64,000 nucleotides of DNA. Source: Gymnogyps californianus. Taxonomy: Eukaryota > Chordata > Aves > Accipitriformes > Cathartidae. Location: positions 44,968,344-45,032,343 of the forward strand of contig NC_059474.1 in the NCBI RefSeq assembly GCF_018139145.2, written 5' to 3'. Under the pieces are notes generated by a model that had not been told where the DNA came from, ran no database searches, and worked only from the letters and a program-made list of their open reading frames with translations. Positions 46,901-61,178 of the stretch are shown here, in pieces. The position numbers were made by a program, and so were the translations under genes. How positions within the stretch are numbered: position 1 is the first letter of the stretch; each line of letters begins with the position of its first letter.

Positions 46901-49010
46901 CTGTCTGGCAAAGAGGAGGCTAACTGCTACTAGTAGTCAGATTTGCAACAAAAACAAAGAACAGTGTGATTTGCTCCATTATTGTAAGCCTTGAAGGGCT
47001 GCTTAGAAGGAAAAGTTATATTTTCATTCTGTTAACTATTGCGTTTTCTAGAACAAGACATAGCAATTACACGGAAAAGTAACTTTATCATAGAGGTTTC
47101 TCTGGACACAATGAACTAGCTGTTCTGCTGCTTTGCTTTCTTTGTCATCTTCTATGCTTTCTCATCAGCATTCTTAGCCTAGACTGATGGTGCTCGTCCT
47201 ATTCCAAATTATTTCCAGTAGTTGAAGTCCTGACTGGGAAGATTCCAGTCTCCATACAGTTGCCTTATTCTGCCTTAATTCACATACACTCAGGTATTAA
47301 ATTCAGTCACGGCTAGGGCATGGATTACTCCTGATTTTTTGGTGTGATAAATAAAACAGGTTAGAATTTGCTGTCAGGAAGCCTCTGTTATGCAACTAGT
47401 ATGAAATATTTGTCTAAATAAAGTTACTGAGCACTTAACAGGTGTTGCATGTACTGGTACGACAGTGTTCTTGCTGCGTTCAACAATAAAGCAGCAAAAG
47501 TCATCTTCACGTGACTGCAGAAAGCAACTACAGCACAGCTGTATACACAGATAAAAGTTCATACAGTGATGTGTCAACCAACAATGGAGCGCTTCAAGGG
47601 CTCGACAGATCTAAATAGATTAGAGATTCTGATAAACCAGGATGATGTTTATTTCTATTCAGATCTTTTAAGTTGACTTACCCAGCATTTCTATCTATTT
47701 GAGAGACATTAGTGTCTGTCTCCATTTAAAGATCTACTTGAAGGGTACTAAATTCTGTGGGACAGTAAATGCTAAGTGTTTCAGGATGCCGTGTAATGGT
47801 AACAGAGCCAAAAAGTGTTTTTCTTATTGTGTGTGAAGAACTGTTAGAATTGTTGATCTATATCTCTTATTACAGGTTTTTTTCTGGTTCCCTGGAATCT
47901 GTCATATGTGTGAGAGTTAATCAGCTCTTGACGGGATTCTCACAGTCTAATTGTGGAGTGTTTTGTATTCATAAACTGGTTTATTAGAACACTGTAATCA
48001 GCTGGTCTGTGTAGACGAACTAGCTGAAGTGGTCACAGGAATTGATTGGCTTGTTTTAATTTGCTTACTGATAGGCACTGTCTGGCTTTCCTATTAAACA
48101 AAAATTTGCAATATTTAAAGGGAGGCAGTCCTACTGAAAGTTGCAGCTCTGGGGGTACGCATTAGCTATCCCTTTATAAGTACCTAAATGTTTTCTTAGG
48201 ATAAGAATAAAAATACTGTGGGGAAGGATTGAAACACCTTTAAACTTTACTTTCTGGATGGCTATATGTAAAATACTGTTAAAAAAGCTTTATTTCATCA
48301 CTCCATCTTCCTGTTCTTTGTGCAGCCTCTTAACAATGGAAAGAATTGTTTTTCTTTTCATGGAAAAACCAGATACTAGAGGTCTGTCTTTTTTTTCAGT
48401 AGTGTCTACATGTTTTAGGTTTCAATTTCCTTTCTTCTCCACTGATAAAGTTTCTTCAAAGGATTGGTTCTTTCTAAGCCAACAAAGGTTTTGTTGAAAA
48501 GGTGCTTGTAGTCTTGACTACTCTATCATCCGTATTATTCGTCTCTGAAACATGTCTGAGGTGCAGTGGATTCTGTAGCTAGCTCCATATTCAGCTGCCA
48601 AAACTCTTTCCTGTCCTGTCTCCCGCTGTTCTTCACGGGCATTGTTATTGCCACAAAATGTCACAAATCCCCTATAGCAATCACTAGGGAAATAAAAAGT
48701 ATTTATGGAAAATTCCAGTGGCTTTTCAGAGGCTTCAGATTTATAGTCAGTATTAGACAATATTCCTAGGAACTGTAAAAGCTTTTTTTTTTTTTTTTTT
48801 TAATTTAACACTAGTATTATTCAAGCAACATTTCAGCTGTATGTATGTACTGCAATTTGTGAATACCACAGAACAGTGATGGGACACGCATTGAGAAGAC
48901 TTACAGCTGTAAGGCACAAATTCTTTAGTATTATGAAATTTTGTCTTGAATTATTTTGTTACTTGGAAACAGCCCAAAGTAATGGTAATCTATTGTTCTT
49001 TGTAAAGTTC
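46901..49010. other. Unique sequence, no gene seen
   Basis: AT-rich with a T run of about 20 near 48783-48802. Only short frames without domains. No RNA gene or exon recognised. Confidence 0.5.
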
Positions 49011-49015
49011 ATTGT

Positions 49016-49658
49016 TGTCCTGGTTTCGGCTGGGAGAGAGTTTATTTTCTTCTTAGTAGCTGGTACAGTGCTGTGTTTTGGATTTAGTGTGAGAATGATG
49101 TTGATAACACTCTGATGTTTTAGTTGTTGCTAAGTAGCCCTTATCTTCAGCCAAGGACTTTTCAGTTTCCCATGCTCTGCCAGCAAGCAGGTGTGCAAGA
49201 AGCTGGGAGGGAGCAGAGCCGGGGCAGCTGACCTGAACTAGCCAAAGGGATATTCCATACCATGGAACGTCATTCCCAGTATATAAACAGGGGGGAGTTG
49301 GCCAGGTGGCGCGGATCGTGGCTCGGGAACTAACTGGGCATCGGTCAGCGGGTGGTGAGCAATTGCATTGTGCATCACTGGTGGGGTTTTTTTGTTTGTT
49401 GTTTGTTTGTTTGTTTTTCCCTTCCTCCCCCTCCTTTTTTGTTATATTCCTTTTCATTACTATTATTATTATTATATTTCATTATTACTATTGTTAGTAT
49501 TATATTTTACTTTAGTTATTAAACTGTTCTTATCTCAACCCACGGGTTTTACTTTTTTTTTCCCCTCTTTCCTCCTCCTCACCCCACTAGGAGGGGGGAG
49601 GGGGGAGGGGGAAGCGGCTGCGTGGTGCTTAGTTGCTGGCTGGGGTTAAACCACGACA
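49016..49658 (+). mobile_element. Solo LTR, TGTCCTGGTTT...CACGACA family (copy C, best preserved)
   Basis: This 643-bp element begins TGTCCTGGTTTCGGC and ends GGTTAAACCACGACA, flanked by a perfect 5-bp duplication ATTGT (49011-49015 and 49659-49663). Reading plus, it has a TATA box TATATAAA at 49280-49287 and a polyadenylation signal ATTAAA at 49518-49523, followed by a pyrimidine-rich and G-rich U5. Copies A and B are its reverse complements. The promoter could in principle drive plus-strand transcripts in the same direction as the inferred gene. No internal viral sequence is present. Confidence 0.95.
49280..49287 (+). promoter_or_regulatory. TATA box of LTR copy C
   Basis: TATATAAA lies in the middle of the LTR, about 230 bases upstream of the ATTAAA signal, and is preserved in copies A and B at the matching place on the minus strand. 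Conservation in three copies supports it as the LTR promoter. Confidence 0.7.
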
Positions 49659-49663
49659 ATTGT

Positions 49664-52600
49664 GATAATCCAGTTTGCCCTTAAAACTGGAGTGCTACAA
49701 AGGTGTAAAAGAAAAAAACCCGATGTCTACAATGAATTGAAAATTGGAATGACTATTTTTGCACTGAAAATGTTCCAGTAATTTAATAGTGTTTTATTCC
49801 AAATTAAAGTAATTTGATGCTTTAAAATCACATGAGAAGGAGGTTCTGAGGAGTATGGTTTTAGAGACATTAATTTTGATATGTCCAAATCAAGTCAGTC
49901 TGTTGGCTGACTCCCTCGTCTTTCACTGTGGAGGGAGGAGGCCACTGGAAGCCTTGGGAGCCTCATTTTAAAGTACACTTTAGGGATGTTGTGCAGAGAG
50001 AAAATGTAGTGGGATTATACCACAGAAATGTATTTGTTAGCTCCTTGGACTGGGTTCGGAAAGTGGACAGCAGGCAAGGCAAGCAAATTAAAAACCTCTA
50101 AAAAATATAGTGGGGGAAGTAGCTGAAGGGAGGAGTTTTGGATGAACCAGAGAAAGCAAACCAGGAGGAAAATGTCCTTTTCAAGACAGGCTGACAGAGG
50201 GATGAGTATTTTAGCAGAAAGAGTGACAAAGGAGGATAGACTTAAAAGAAAGAAGCAGTAGGGTTTAGTGAAAGAGTATATGCAGAGGAAGAAAGAAAGG
50301 TGATGAAAGATGAGAGACAGCCTGAGAATTTGGGTAATGCCGTCAGGCAAGATGGTGGAGTTGCCTCCTGAGAATGCGTAGATAGAAATATTTAAGAACT
50401 CAAATAAATATTACATGGTTAGGCAGCTGAGAGAAATCCCTGGTTTTTATTTTTGGCACTATTGCCTCTGGGGAAAACTGCTAAAAAGTTCATGCTGTGC
50501 ATTCTCAAGATGAATTGTGGTGCAGAAAGACGCTGGTAAATGTTGTTCAAGCTTCTTAACTATAACTGAGCAGATACTCTTCTGAACCTTTTTTTCAGAG
50601 CGTTCAGTCAGTGGGGGAATTGGTTCTGCTACCGTTTTAACTGCATGTGCTAAAAATATTAACTCTGTTACTATACAGTTCAGTAGCTAGTATCCAAACA
50701 GTAATGACATCAGATCCAAGATAAATACGATTTGTAAACACCACAGGAAGCAGTGGAGTGACTTGAAGTTGCAGGGCTATCTGGTTCTATTTTGCTTGCC
50801 AGATGAAGTTCCTTAAATCCACGAGTATTTCCACTCCTTGTAAATGGTTTTTCTTTGTATCTTGTTTCACTTGGCTGTTATGCATGAATCTTTTAGCTCT
50901 ACATTGTTCTGTATAGAAATAAATGGAAGTTTACAGTTTGAAAGAAACAAATACATGTTAATCACCTTGCAGTCAGTTTTGTTCCCTCTATTATTAAGAT
51001 TAGATATGAAATCCAATTAGTATTTCTAAGTGTCATTAGTATTTCTAAGCTAGATACTTTCTCACCACAGGTTTTAAAGTTCAGGGAATAAACTTGGTCA
51101 TCTCTTTAAAAACAGATAGAGAAAGCTGAGGGATTTACATTTCTGTCAGGATGTGCTATGGGAGAAAAATGAGAAGCAAATAAAGCTACAACAAAATTCA
51201 ATCAGGAAAAATGTTTTTTGAATGTTATGAAAAGAAAAATGCTAGTTTTCAGAGAAAACTTTATATCCTTCTAAATGTAAGGGTGATAGTTTTGCAATAA
51301 AGGAATAGATGAGTTGGATATGAATAACTGTGATAAGTAATCTTTATAATGCACACAATATTTATTTGTGTAGGATGGTGACTTGCAATTTGTTTCCGAT
51401 TTTTTTGTTTGGTTTTGTTTAGGTGTCACATATTCCACATACTATTTTTAGTGTACTGAGCTAATGAAAATCTCTACACTGTCGTGCCAAAAGTTGTTGA
51501 TAGAAGCCCTTGTGAAAATATGCTTAATTAGTAGCAGAAGGGCAATGGGCTGTTCAGAAATAACAACTGAATTGGAGCATACATGCTGCAAGTTAATCAG
51601 TTATTACCATCAATAGAAGTAGGAGGGAAGAAGTAAACCTGCATCCCAATCTTGGATTTTGTTATCTTTTGAAGATCCTGCAACTAGCAGTGTCTGCCAT
51701 TTTCAAGTTGTGTAAAAATGTGCCATTTGAATTTCTGGCACTTGATAAATTTCATTTGTATATTTTCTATATACGCTCACCTGATAAAGATTGCATTTAA
51801 AACTGCAAGCAAAGTCAGCAGTTGGAAGCTCTTATAAAGATTAAGAAAGTAGAAATGTATATGATAGTGATTTTTAACTCTCCATAACATATGTAACTCA
51901 AATCAATGTAATATCAGTCTAATTCAAATAAAATTGATTAATATTAGTGAATGTTGCATCAAGTAATAATGCCTAGGAAATGAGTGAAGTTGCAAATCGG
52001 AAGTGTAGGCTGTTATTTACTTACTGTCTAGTTCATGACGTGAACATTAAGTACATACTGAAAACCATAGCTCATTGTTTAAAAAACATATTTGTAAATC
52101 CATCCAAAGAACAATAATTACTGCAACTTGAGTGCTATTTCTTTTCAAATTATGCAATTTACATTCTTAAATTATCTACTTTGTGAAATTTTTTATGAAT
52201 GTTTCTTAAAAAAAGAGAAGATTCAAATTATTTTTTTTGTTGTTTTAACTAGCAAATCTTGAAAATGTAAATTGCATTCTGTTAGAAGAAAGCCTGGATA
52301 TCTACTTGGCTTCTTTATTGAAAGGGTTCAAGTGACAGAAACATTTTGATCAATGGCGGTGGTGGTAAAATAAGATATTGATACAAACAGAAGGCTGAAG
52401 TCTATTTCAGGAAGCATATCTCCGTTGTAGGGGAAAAGCAATGCAATGCAAGCTGGAAGAATATTATGTCATGTAATTTTTTTAATAGTGAAAGTGATTA
52501 ATTTTTATACTGTGAAAAGTGGTGGATTTGAAAAATGTTTGATTTTTCTAAATTGCATCTAGAGGAACCTTATACATGAAAAAGAAATTAGTTTTTCCTA

Positions 52601-55600
52601 TGATGATGTTAAATACCTATGAATTCTTCTGCATAAACTATGATGTAGTATCTGGGATTGCCATTCTCTAAAATAACGATAATCGCATACACAAATCTAG
52701 ATGGCCTTTGGGATAAGGGTCAAACAGATGGTCTTTTCAAGATAGTTACATTTTTGTTTTTGTTTTCATCTATGTATCAAGCCATTACTTAAATGGAAAA
52801 TTTCACTTGGCAGAGTTGCTGCAACGGATCTAGTACAGAGATGCTTATTCCAAAAAGTAAAGTGGTCTGTCTTTTTAAAGACATTCAAGTGTAAGTTGAA
52901 TATCGATTACTACAAGGCACATTCTATATGTGTCTATAAATGTATTTGGAGAAATATATTCAAAACTCTTCAATTTCCAAGTAAAATTTCACACCTTAGT
53001 TCAGTTTCTAAAGCATTCAAAAAACACATACTCTGCTAATCATTTAGCTTCCTAGGAACACCTGAAATTTAATATAGTTAGTAATGTATGTAACTAAATT
53101 CCTGTTCCGTCTTCCTTTTTGAGTGTGTGTGTGTGTCCATAAAACATTAAAGTCTTCTGAGTGTTATAAATGGCCGTTCTGATAGGGATGCTATTTATGG
53201 CTTTTCCAGGAATAAATTGTAGTTTTCCTAAAATTGGTAGGAGACTAGCGTACTTGTAGATTAACAAAAATACATGTTTGGCTGCTTTTTCAATATTGAA
53301 TTTGGTTGGGTTTTATTTGTTGGACCATTCAACTCATTTAAGTTTACGATAATGAAAACAAATCATAATAAGCCTTGATATGTGCAATCTCCTAAATTTA
53401 CATTGAAAACTAAAGCTAAATTATCCAGGTGTTTTGAAGGTAATGAAGTTAGTGTATGGTCTCATTCATATTAGTATTATAATTGAGGCGCTATATACAT
53501 TCACAGAAGGAAACTAACATCAGTATAAATGTTTACAGCTGCACGAACACTTTCAGTTTTGGTTCTCTAGTTACAATTTTTTATTTTTTCCACTGAAGGA
53601 AATAAATTTGAAGTTCTGTTCTATAATTGTTCTATTTCATTTATAAGTAATGTATTGAAAGAACACAAGAATTTATCTTGGCATATAGGACTATATTTTG
53701 ATTTCACTGACTACCAAAACCACGATAGTTTTTAGCCTCTGGAGGGAAAAACATCTTATATGAAAAGAAATATTTTAGGCTTTGAACAATGTTTTCATGA
53801 TAGAGTTTTTACTTTTTACAGTCATACTTTTTAGTGTAACTTAAAACCTGCATATGTGTGTGTATTGCCAAGATAAACATCTTCAAGATAACCTACATTT
53901 TAAAAGGCTGTTTGTTGCTCTTTTTCAAGGGGACAATACCAGCCAATGAAAATAATGGGTTGCTTAACAGCTTAAACAAAATTTGTCTGAAAAATGTTCC
54001 CTATTTCTCTAGTATTTAAAGACCGCTTGGGCAATATTGAGAAAAATCATGAGAAAAAATTCTGAGTTTTCTGTTGCTGTCATGCCTCTAAATACAGCAA
54101 CTTTTTAATATATTGTGTTTTACACATACATACACACACACACACACACTCTCCCCCCCCCCAAAAAATAGAGTACATGTGTTCACTTATTTGTTAAGGT
54201 CAAAGGACACTGTAAAAATCTTTGCTATTAAGAAATAGGGACATACCACAGTGGAATGTACCACAGTGGTACCGGTTATGCTAGCAACATTGCTGGCCCA
54301 ATTCAAACCTCAGTAAAGTTTGTCAAAGGTTATTGGTTCAGTGAGGTTCTGATCAGGTCTCAGGGCAGGAATTATTACTGCCTTACGATTTGTGGTGTTG
54401 TAACACAAAAACTTTGAAGAAAAATCATTTAAAAAAAGTCAGGACACAGAAGATCTGTAGTGTGGTTTCAGGATAGTTAGGATGCTGTGAATGAATTATG
54501 AAGGGCTTCAAAATGTTTAACTGTTTATTCATTACACTGTTTTTTTCTGGGGAATTAATGATGTACCTTTAATGTACGATGACTGCACTGTAGGGTATTT
54601 TAGGTATTACAGAAATGACTGCCAGGTATGCAGCTTATCTTTCTAGAATACCAGCAGAAAAAAAAATTCTAGCCTCTTTGATGAAAAAAACATGGCAAAC
54701 TAGGGTATGGTGGCTCTTTTCAAATACATGAGCGTGTATGTGTATTTTGAATGGAATTCTAAATACACTTAATGCTATGACAAATTCTGTTTCAAGACTC
54801 ATAATATCACACAGCTGATTAATTGCTTTAAGTGCAATTAAGATAAGTAAAAATCCATAACTTGTGATATTTGAGGAAAAGGATGAATTGGAGGAGGAAA
54901 ATAGGGGAGAAGGTAGGTAGCAAAAGACTAATTTTTGCAGTGTAACTTTAAATGTCAAGTATTTTATCTAGGGGTCAAAAATTTTCATCAGTGTAGAGTT
55001 AATATTAAGTTTTGACAAGTTGTTAGATTGGTAATTGGGAAGAAGACAAAAAGGTTGAATCAAAAACTTACTCTGCTCAAGAAATGATCCATTTTAACAT
55101 CAACGGTAGTCTACTTAAGATATTGCTTGACTTCATTCCCCTGGATCATAATGTGCATATAAAATAGGTGAGTCTACATTAATGGTTTATATAGATACTT
55201 TGTCAAAGCAGCTGTTTTTCATGGTAGAATTGTTTGTATATTCTCCACATATACATAGCTTCTGTTGCTCAACCAGGGAGTGTGGATGGATTTTAAATCC
55301 TTACCGAGGAGGTGAAGGGAGGAGACATCATCAACACTGGTATATTATTGATATATATCCTCTGTTTTTACTCATTTCTCACAAAATGTTTTCCTGATCC
55401 TGCATAGCAGTTCTGAATTTTAGATTGAAATACATTGTGTATGAAGCCTGTGTGTTGGCTTCATTTGTATAATGATACAAAAATTCTTGATTATAGAACC
55501 ACCTTCCAACTTGTAAAATAGCTCTTTCCAAAAGATTAGAGGTTAGGTTAATTAACACATCTGGAATTGATTTATATTTGCAATACTACCTTGATTCAAT

Positions 55601-58600
55601 TCATTTGACTTCATAGAGATGAGTGATAGATGTTTAGCCTCTTATAGTAGCAATGAGTAGTAATTTTCTAGAGGTTCTGTAAGGATTAGTGAGGTATTTT
55701 TGTTTAAAATGGCTGAAGGCAAAAGTGTTGAGTATAATCACATAATGGGAGTTAAACTTTTTCACTGTAATACACCAATCCATGAAACAGAAATTTCTAC
55801 TCTTCCAACACATAGGTTTAGAGTACCTATCTCCAAAGAATACCGAAACAGAGAAAACGTCAGTACTTTCCTGTCGCCAGAGAGTGTGCCTTAATGATAC
55901 TGGCTTCATTTGTCATTCGGTCCCAGGAGAACTGACATCTATAGTGTTCGCAGCAGGACTATGAATGAAAGTTTCTGACCACCCGCTTTCCTTAATTTTT
56001 ATCTCTGTATGGTTCCCAGGCTATGTGCTGAATGAAACAGGACTTGAGCAGAGAGCAAAAGTAGGCTTTTGGGCTATGGAGTCTTAATGTAAGAGGGAAC
56101 TTTCCTGAAGACCCTCATAGCTGTAGCAATGGAATGCTTTAAAAGCTAGAAAGCTGCAAAAATAGAATTTAATTATTCACTTTAACTCAAGCATTCCAAC
56201 TTGATTTACATGTATATATGACATTAGGTATTTGACAAGAAAGATGTTTAAAAACAATGGAGATTAAAGGTCACATTCTGCCATGACTAACCTACATATA
56301 AAACCTTGTTAAAATGTGAAATTTCCTTTCCAGAGGAAACTGATATTTAAGAAAATAATACGAGTTTATGTAAACTCATTTTTCAGCAAATCTGACTCAA
56401 AACAGTTTTCCAATATTTTACATTATTAGGTGTGATCTATTCTAAGGTTAGAATGTAAGGATTTGTGTGCTATAATTTTTTTGGTTGATGTTTCTACTTA
56501 GAGTATAGACAACAATATTCCTATCCTCAAGAGCATCTTCAATGTTTTATAAATGTATTCATTCTGTTTTATCAGGAGCTGGGTAACTTATCTTTGAAAA
56601 CGTATGTGTGTGAAGCTAAAGCTGTTTCATGGTAGATAGTATTTATAAAATGAGGTCATTCACTTTGGGTGCCAAGAGCTGTTTCAGTTTCATTTAGAAA
56701 TCATAACAGAAACTTTTTTCTGGTTCTTTGATAGCCCAACTGAATGCCTCATCTGTGGAATTTTGCCTAGCATGGCAAATTGCGGTTTTGACCAAAAATT
56801 CTGTCTTGGGTATGAAAATTTTCCTGGTTAAAGCCTTCTTACGATTGTTCCTCAAAATTTGAGAGAGTGAGTGCCATCCACAGGCTAAAGAGGGGTGGTA
56901 TGGCGCAGCATTTTCCTCCATGTGGATAAAGCTGCCTTTGATTTGATTGCAGTGCAGTCCCTTTCAGGGGGCAGATTCTGCTGTTGCTGTTGAAGTAATG
57001 GTCTCCTCCTCTGGCATCACCTCCGCAGAGAGAGGTGAGCTGCTGTTTTGTAATCAGTGAAACAAGAGAGCCATAAAGTACATCACATTTAAAAGATAAT
57101 TCTAAATGCAAGGAAATCAGCTTGTAGTCACTACTACATCCTGTGGATTGTCTTTAATTAAAATACTTATACTTTCAAATGGTTAAAAACTTACTGAGTT
57201 GGTGATTTGCACAGTTTTCTGATAGAATAATGCATTTTAGAAAGAGGAGGAAGACATGTAGAAGTAGTATCTTTCCCCATAAAAAAGTGTGCTGGAAGAT
57301 CAGTAGACTGTTCAAATTGTACTTCAGTTCCTAAAATGTTGGGTTCATAGAAGTCTTGCTACTACTACTGTTTCTCATAATTTCTGCATCATATAATTAT
57401 CTCAGCCTTCAGTTTTAAGAAGGTAGCAATCCATGGCTGGCAGTACCAGCACATTATCATCCCTCTAATCACATTTTCTAATTTTTTTTTGAAGAATGTA
57501 TCTTGATTCATATTCACAAGCTGTTTGTTATGTTTCAAACATGAAAATTGTTTGTGGGTGGCATACTTTCTCTTATTGTGCATGTGTATCAGAAATCATC
57601 TGTCATCTGATTTAAACTTCAATTTAGTCAGCACAGCATCTCAATTTAGAGAAAATTGGACTCCATTATAAAATACAATTGCAATAGGATTATGGTTTTA
57701 TGGTAATGTATGTAATTTATCGCTCTTATTATTATGCAACGGATTGTAGAGTAATGTTTTGACTTACTCCTTTAAAATTGCTTTGGAACATGAAAATGAT
57801 AACATTACTTTGATGTGGATTTTTTTCTTTTTTTCTTCAAAATTTTAAGGAGACATACAGTAGCCTGACTTTCATGGATAACATTATAAGGAATTTTCAA
57901 AATGTATTTGTTACTATGAGACAAGTAAACAAGGGATACAATATTCGAACAAAAAAGTAGGGAGGGTGTTTATTCAGGAATGAAGTGAAGATCTTTTAAT
58001 TAAGTTATGGAATTCCAACTGTTTTTATTTATCATAATCTGGTATTTTACAGCATGCTCTTTGGTGATATCTTGCCTCTGAGCAGATTAAGTGCTAAAGT
58101 GATGAATACACAGGAGATGTTAAAACAAACAACCTTCCTTTCTCAGGAGGAACTTCCTAACACTTTTGCAAATATTGAACTATAATAGCAATTCTAAGTT
58201 CATAAAAACTTCTAACTCGACCTACTGGCCAAGTTCATGTCATCCCTGGGAGGCTGCATTCTGTCATTTTGGATTTGCAGTTCTCCCTTGAAACACCAGG
58301 ACTCATGCTGGGGGTCAGCAAGTTCTTTTGTTCCAGAACTGTGAGGTCTGAATCTCTTGTGGCTGTTGGTCAGCTGAAAGCTTCCCTGCAAAGTGGGCAG
58401 CTTCTTTCCATCTAGAAATGTGGTTTGTAAGGGATGGCAATCCTATGAGATCTCTCTGCTGTGTGTGATTATCAGTTTTGTTTTATATGCCCGCTCTATT
58501 CTGTTATTAGAATAGAGATATTCACATACTCAAAATTGCATATAGCTTAGATTTCTTTTTTTTTTAAAGGGGCTACGAACAATATATGTTACTTTATCTC

Positions 58601-61178
58601 CTGACAGAAAAAAAATATTGGATTTTTGAAAACTCTTACTTTGCATCACTGTGTTCAGAGTACAATTATTTAGTAGGTGGATATGAGGAACTGTGTGTAT
58701 GCAGGTCATAAGCACAGGCATTCAGAGTCACCCCAGGTTTTTATTTGTTTTTGTTTTATTACAAGTAGATACAGTGCAGACTAGGTATCTTTCAAATCTA
58801 AAAACTTGGTTTTCGATGCGACTTGTAAGTGCTTTGTTCTAAATAGCGTTACTAGAAGATAATCAGGGAATTTAAAGTTGTGTGTCATTAAAAAAAAAAA
58901 ACCAAAACAAACCAATTTTAAGTGAGATTGAAACAGTAATTATTTCAGCCACTGACAACTTTACTTCTTATATGTATAAGGGGTGGGGGGAACTCCAGGA
59001 GTTTTGTATGGACAAAACTTAAATCTGATTTATGCAAATTCATTCTTAAAATGATATGTTAATTATTTTCAGTTGTTGACAGTCCTCTGGCATCCTCAGA
59101 AGTTGTTGCTGATATTCATGCAGTTCTGTGCAGTGTCCTAAAGTTGGTGTATGAACGAATAAATTATGTGAAATGTGGTGTTCTTTAATCCTCATACAGC
59201 AAAATCTGTAATGTTGGTGATAAAGCTATTAATTTGTTTGGAGGAGTTGTTTTCATTATATGGAATAGTGCATGCAAGGGATTTGCAGATGAGCTTTACT
59301 GATCCTGGAGGGCAACCCTGCTTGGTCATTACCTTGTGAAGGTGGGAGATCAGATAGCAGGACACTTGAGAGATTTGCACTCCGATGGTAACATTGCAGA
59401 TGGGGACAACAGCAGTGGGGGAGAACAGTTGTCAAGTCTTTTTTGATGTTGGCATATTATGAATCATTTGACAGAGAAAAAGGGAGGCTTCTGCTAAATT
59501 GTTTCTCAGAAAGCTTTTTGTTTTCTTCATTCCAAAGATTAAACTTTGAATTCAGGTTTAATCTTTTTCCTGATTGTTTTTAAATCTTTCTTAATACCTG
59601 CATTTCAGAATACAGTCCCATAGAATACTTTTCATAGGGATTCAGTATTGTTATTGTCCTCCCATTTACGATCCACAAATGTGTGTCTGCATTTTCCAGC
59701 TTACCTCTCAATTAACAGTACTAGTCTTTTTCTGTTTTTAAGAATGTTTATTCTCTGAAAAATGCTTCATTGTGTTGCTTTCCTATAGTAAAAGCTGTTT
59801 CTGCCAGGCTGGAAAACAAATGGACACAAGGAGTAAGATCCTTACTGAGATAGCTAGAATTAATTTTCCAGTAACAGAGGTGAGCCACATAATGTGATGC
59901 AATGCACGCTTTTGTACTATAGTGAAGCATTTGGCTAATAAAATGTTGGAGCCATTTTCGTGATCAGTAATTAACCTAATTCTGGAGTCTACCCTCCTTT
60001 AATAAAAGGAAACTGAGATTTTCTTTGCTAATCTTTTTTGTCTTAGCTTCCAATTAAATTGATACAGATTTTTTTGTTCAGATCCTCTGCCTTTTTTTAT
60101 AAGTCAAATTATGTATTGCTTCATTGCTTTGCAAATTTTTTTCCTACTGTAAGCATTTTTGTCAAATCAGAAGATGTAACTACAGCTTTAATAGTGTCTT
60201 TCAATGTAATGGATTAAAAAAAGAGAATCTGAGGAAATTGGTACAAGCAAAGTTATAATGCTTTGTGCTATTTTTCTTTGCTTACCTAATGACAGCTCTT
60301 TCTGCAGAATAGACAAGCTTTCATGTCTCTCTACAGCTGTATCATGTGACTGCCTTACTACTTTGAGCATATTTCTTGATAAATTCTCAATATTAGGGAA
60401 CAGCTTTTGGTCTAGAATAAAGGGCTAAAGACTGCATAAATGCCAAGCCAATTTACTGAGGATTTTTCTTTGTCTGCATCCTGCCTTTTTAACCCAAATG
60501 TGCATTTTTTGTTGTAGCCATTTCATTTTGGGGTTTTGAATTTGATTTATTCTGAGGCTTATAAGCTTTTGTAATGGCCAAGACCTTAAAAAAATGAAAG
60601 GTATAGAAAACAAAATAAACCCAAAACAACAGCAACAGCAGCCACAAAAAAAACAGGAAAAAAAGGAAGTTTTTCAGCCTGGAGAGCTTGCAAACTAAAT
60701 AAGAAACAAATTGATAAATACAGACAGGTAAGAAAGAACAAAGAGACAAGGTGACAATATTGATTAAAAAAAAAAGGCAAAAATTGGTTCAGTTATTTGC
60801 TGCAACCTCTTACATTCTCATACTCTTGGTGTGGTTTCATACACTCAGTTTGTAAAGCATATGGCATCGGATTTAATCCGTTTTTCATTTACACAGGGAA
60901 ACCAGAGAGATCTGATGTTTAGAGGAAAAAATACCTCCCAAGGGAAGGACTGTCGCTTCAAAACTTTTTGGTTTCTCTCCTAAGATCGGATCATTCATGG
61001 TTAGCTCATACTCAATCATTCTAATGCCACCTTCTGCTCTATTTTACTTGTTCTTGGGAGAATATGGATTAAGGTAAAAAGAGGTCAGTGTGACCATACA
61101 GAGTGATAGTGAGGAGGAAGAAACCTTAACTGAGAATAAGAGGCAGCCATGAAAGCAGTTCCCAGCTGAGCATGTAGT
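49664..61178. other. Long repeat-poor, gene-less stretch
   Basis: About 11.5 kb with no recognisable CR1, LTR or exon. Only simple tracts appear: purine-rich DNA around 50100-50330, a TG repeat near 53121-53137, a CA repeat with a C run at 54125-54162, T run near 58558, A run near 58887 and a C/A-rich patch at 60610-60660. Composition is AT-rich and even. All frames are short and lack domains. Sparse repeat content is typical of intronic or intergenic DNA under regulatory constraint, but conservation cannot be judged from one sequence. Confidence 0.5.
54125..54162. repeat. (CA)n microsatellite followed by a C run
   Basis: About ten CA units, preceded by CATA units, run into CTCTC and about ten cytosines. 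Likely to vary in length. Confidence 0.9.

Noticed and set aside
40781..49658. A provirus bounded by LTR copies B and C
   Set aside because: Opposite orientation, copy C has its own perfect duplication, and no viral genes lie between.
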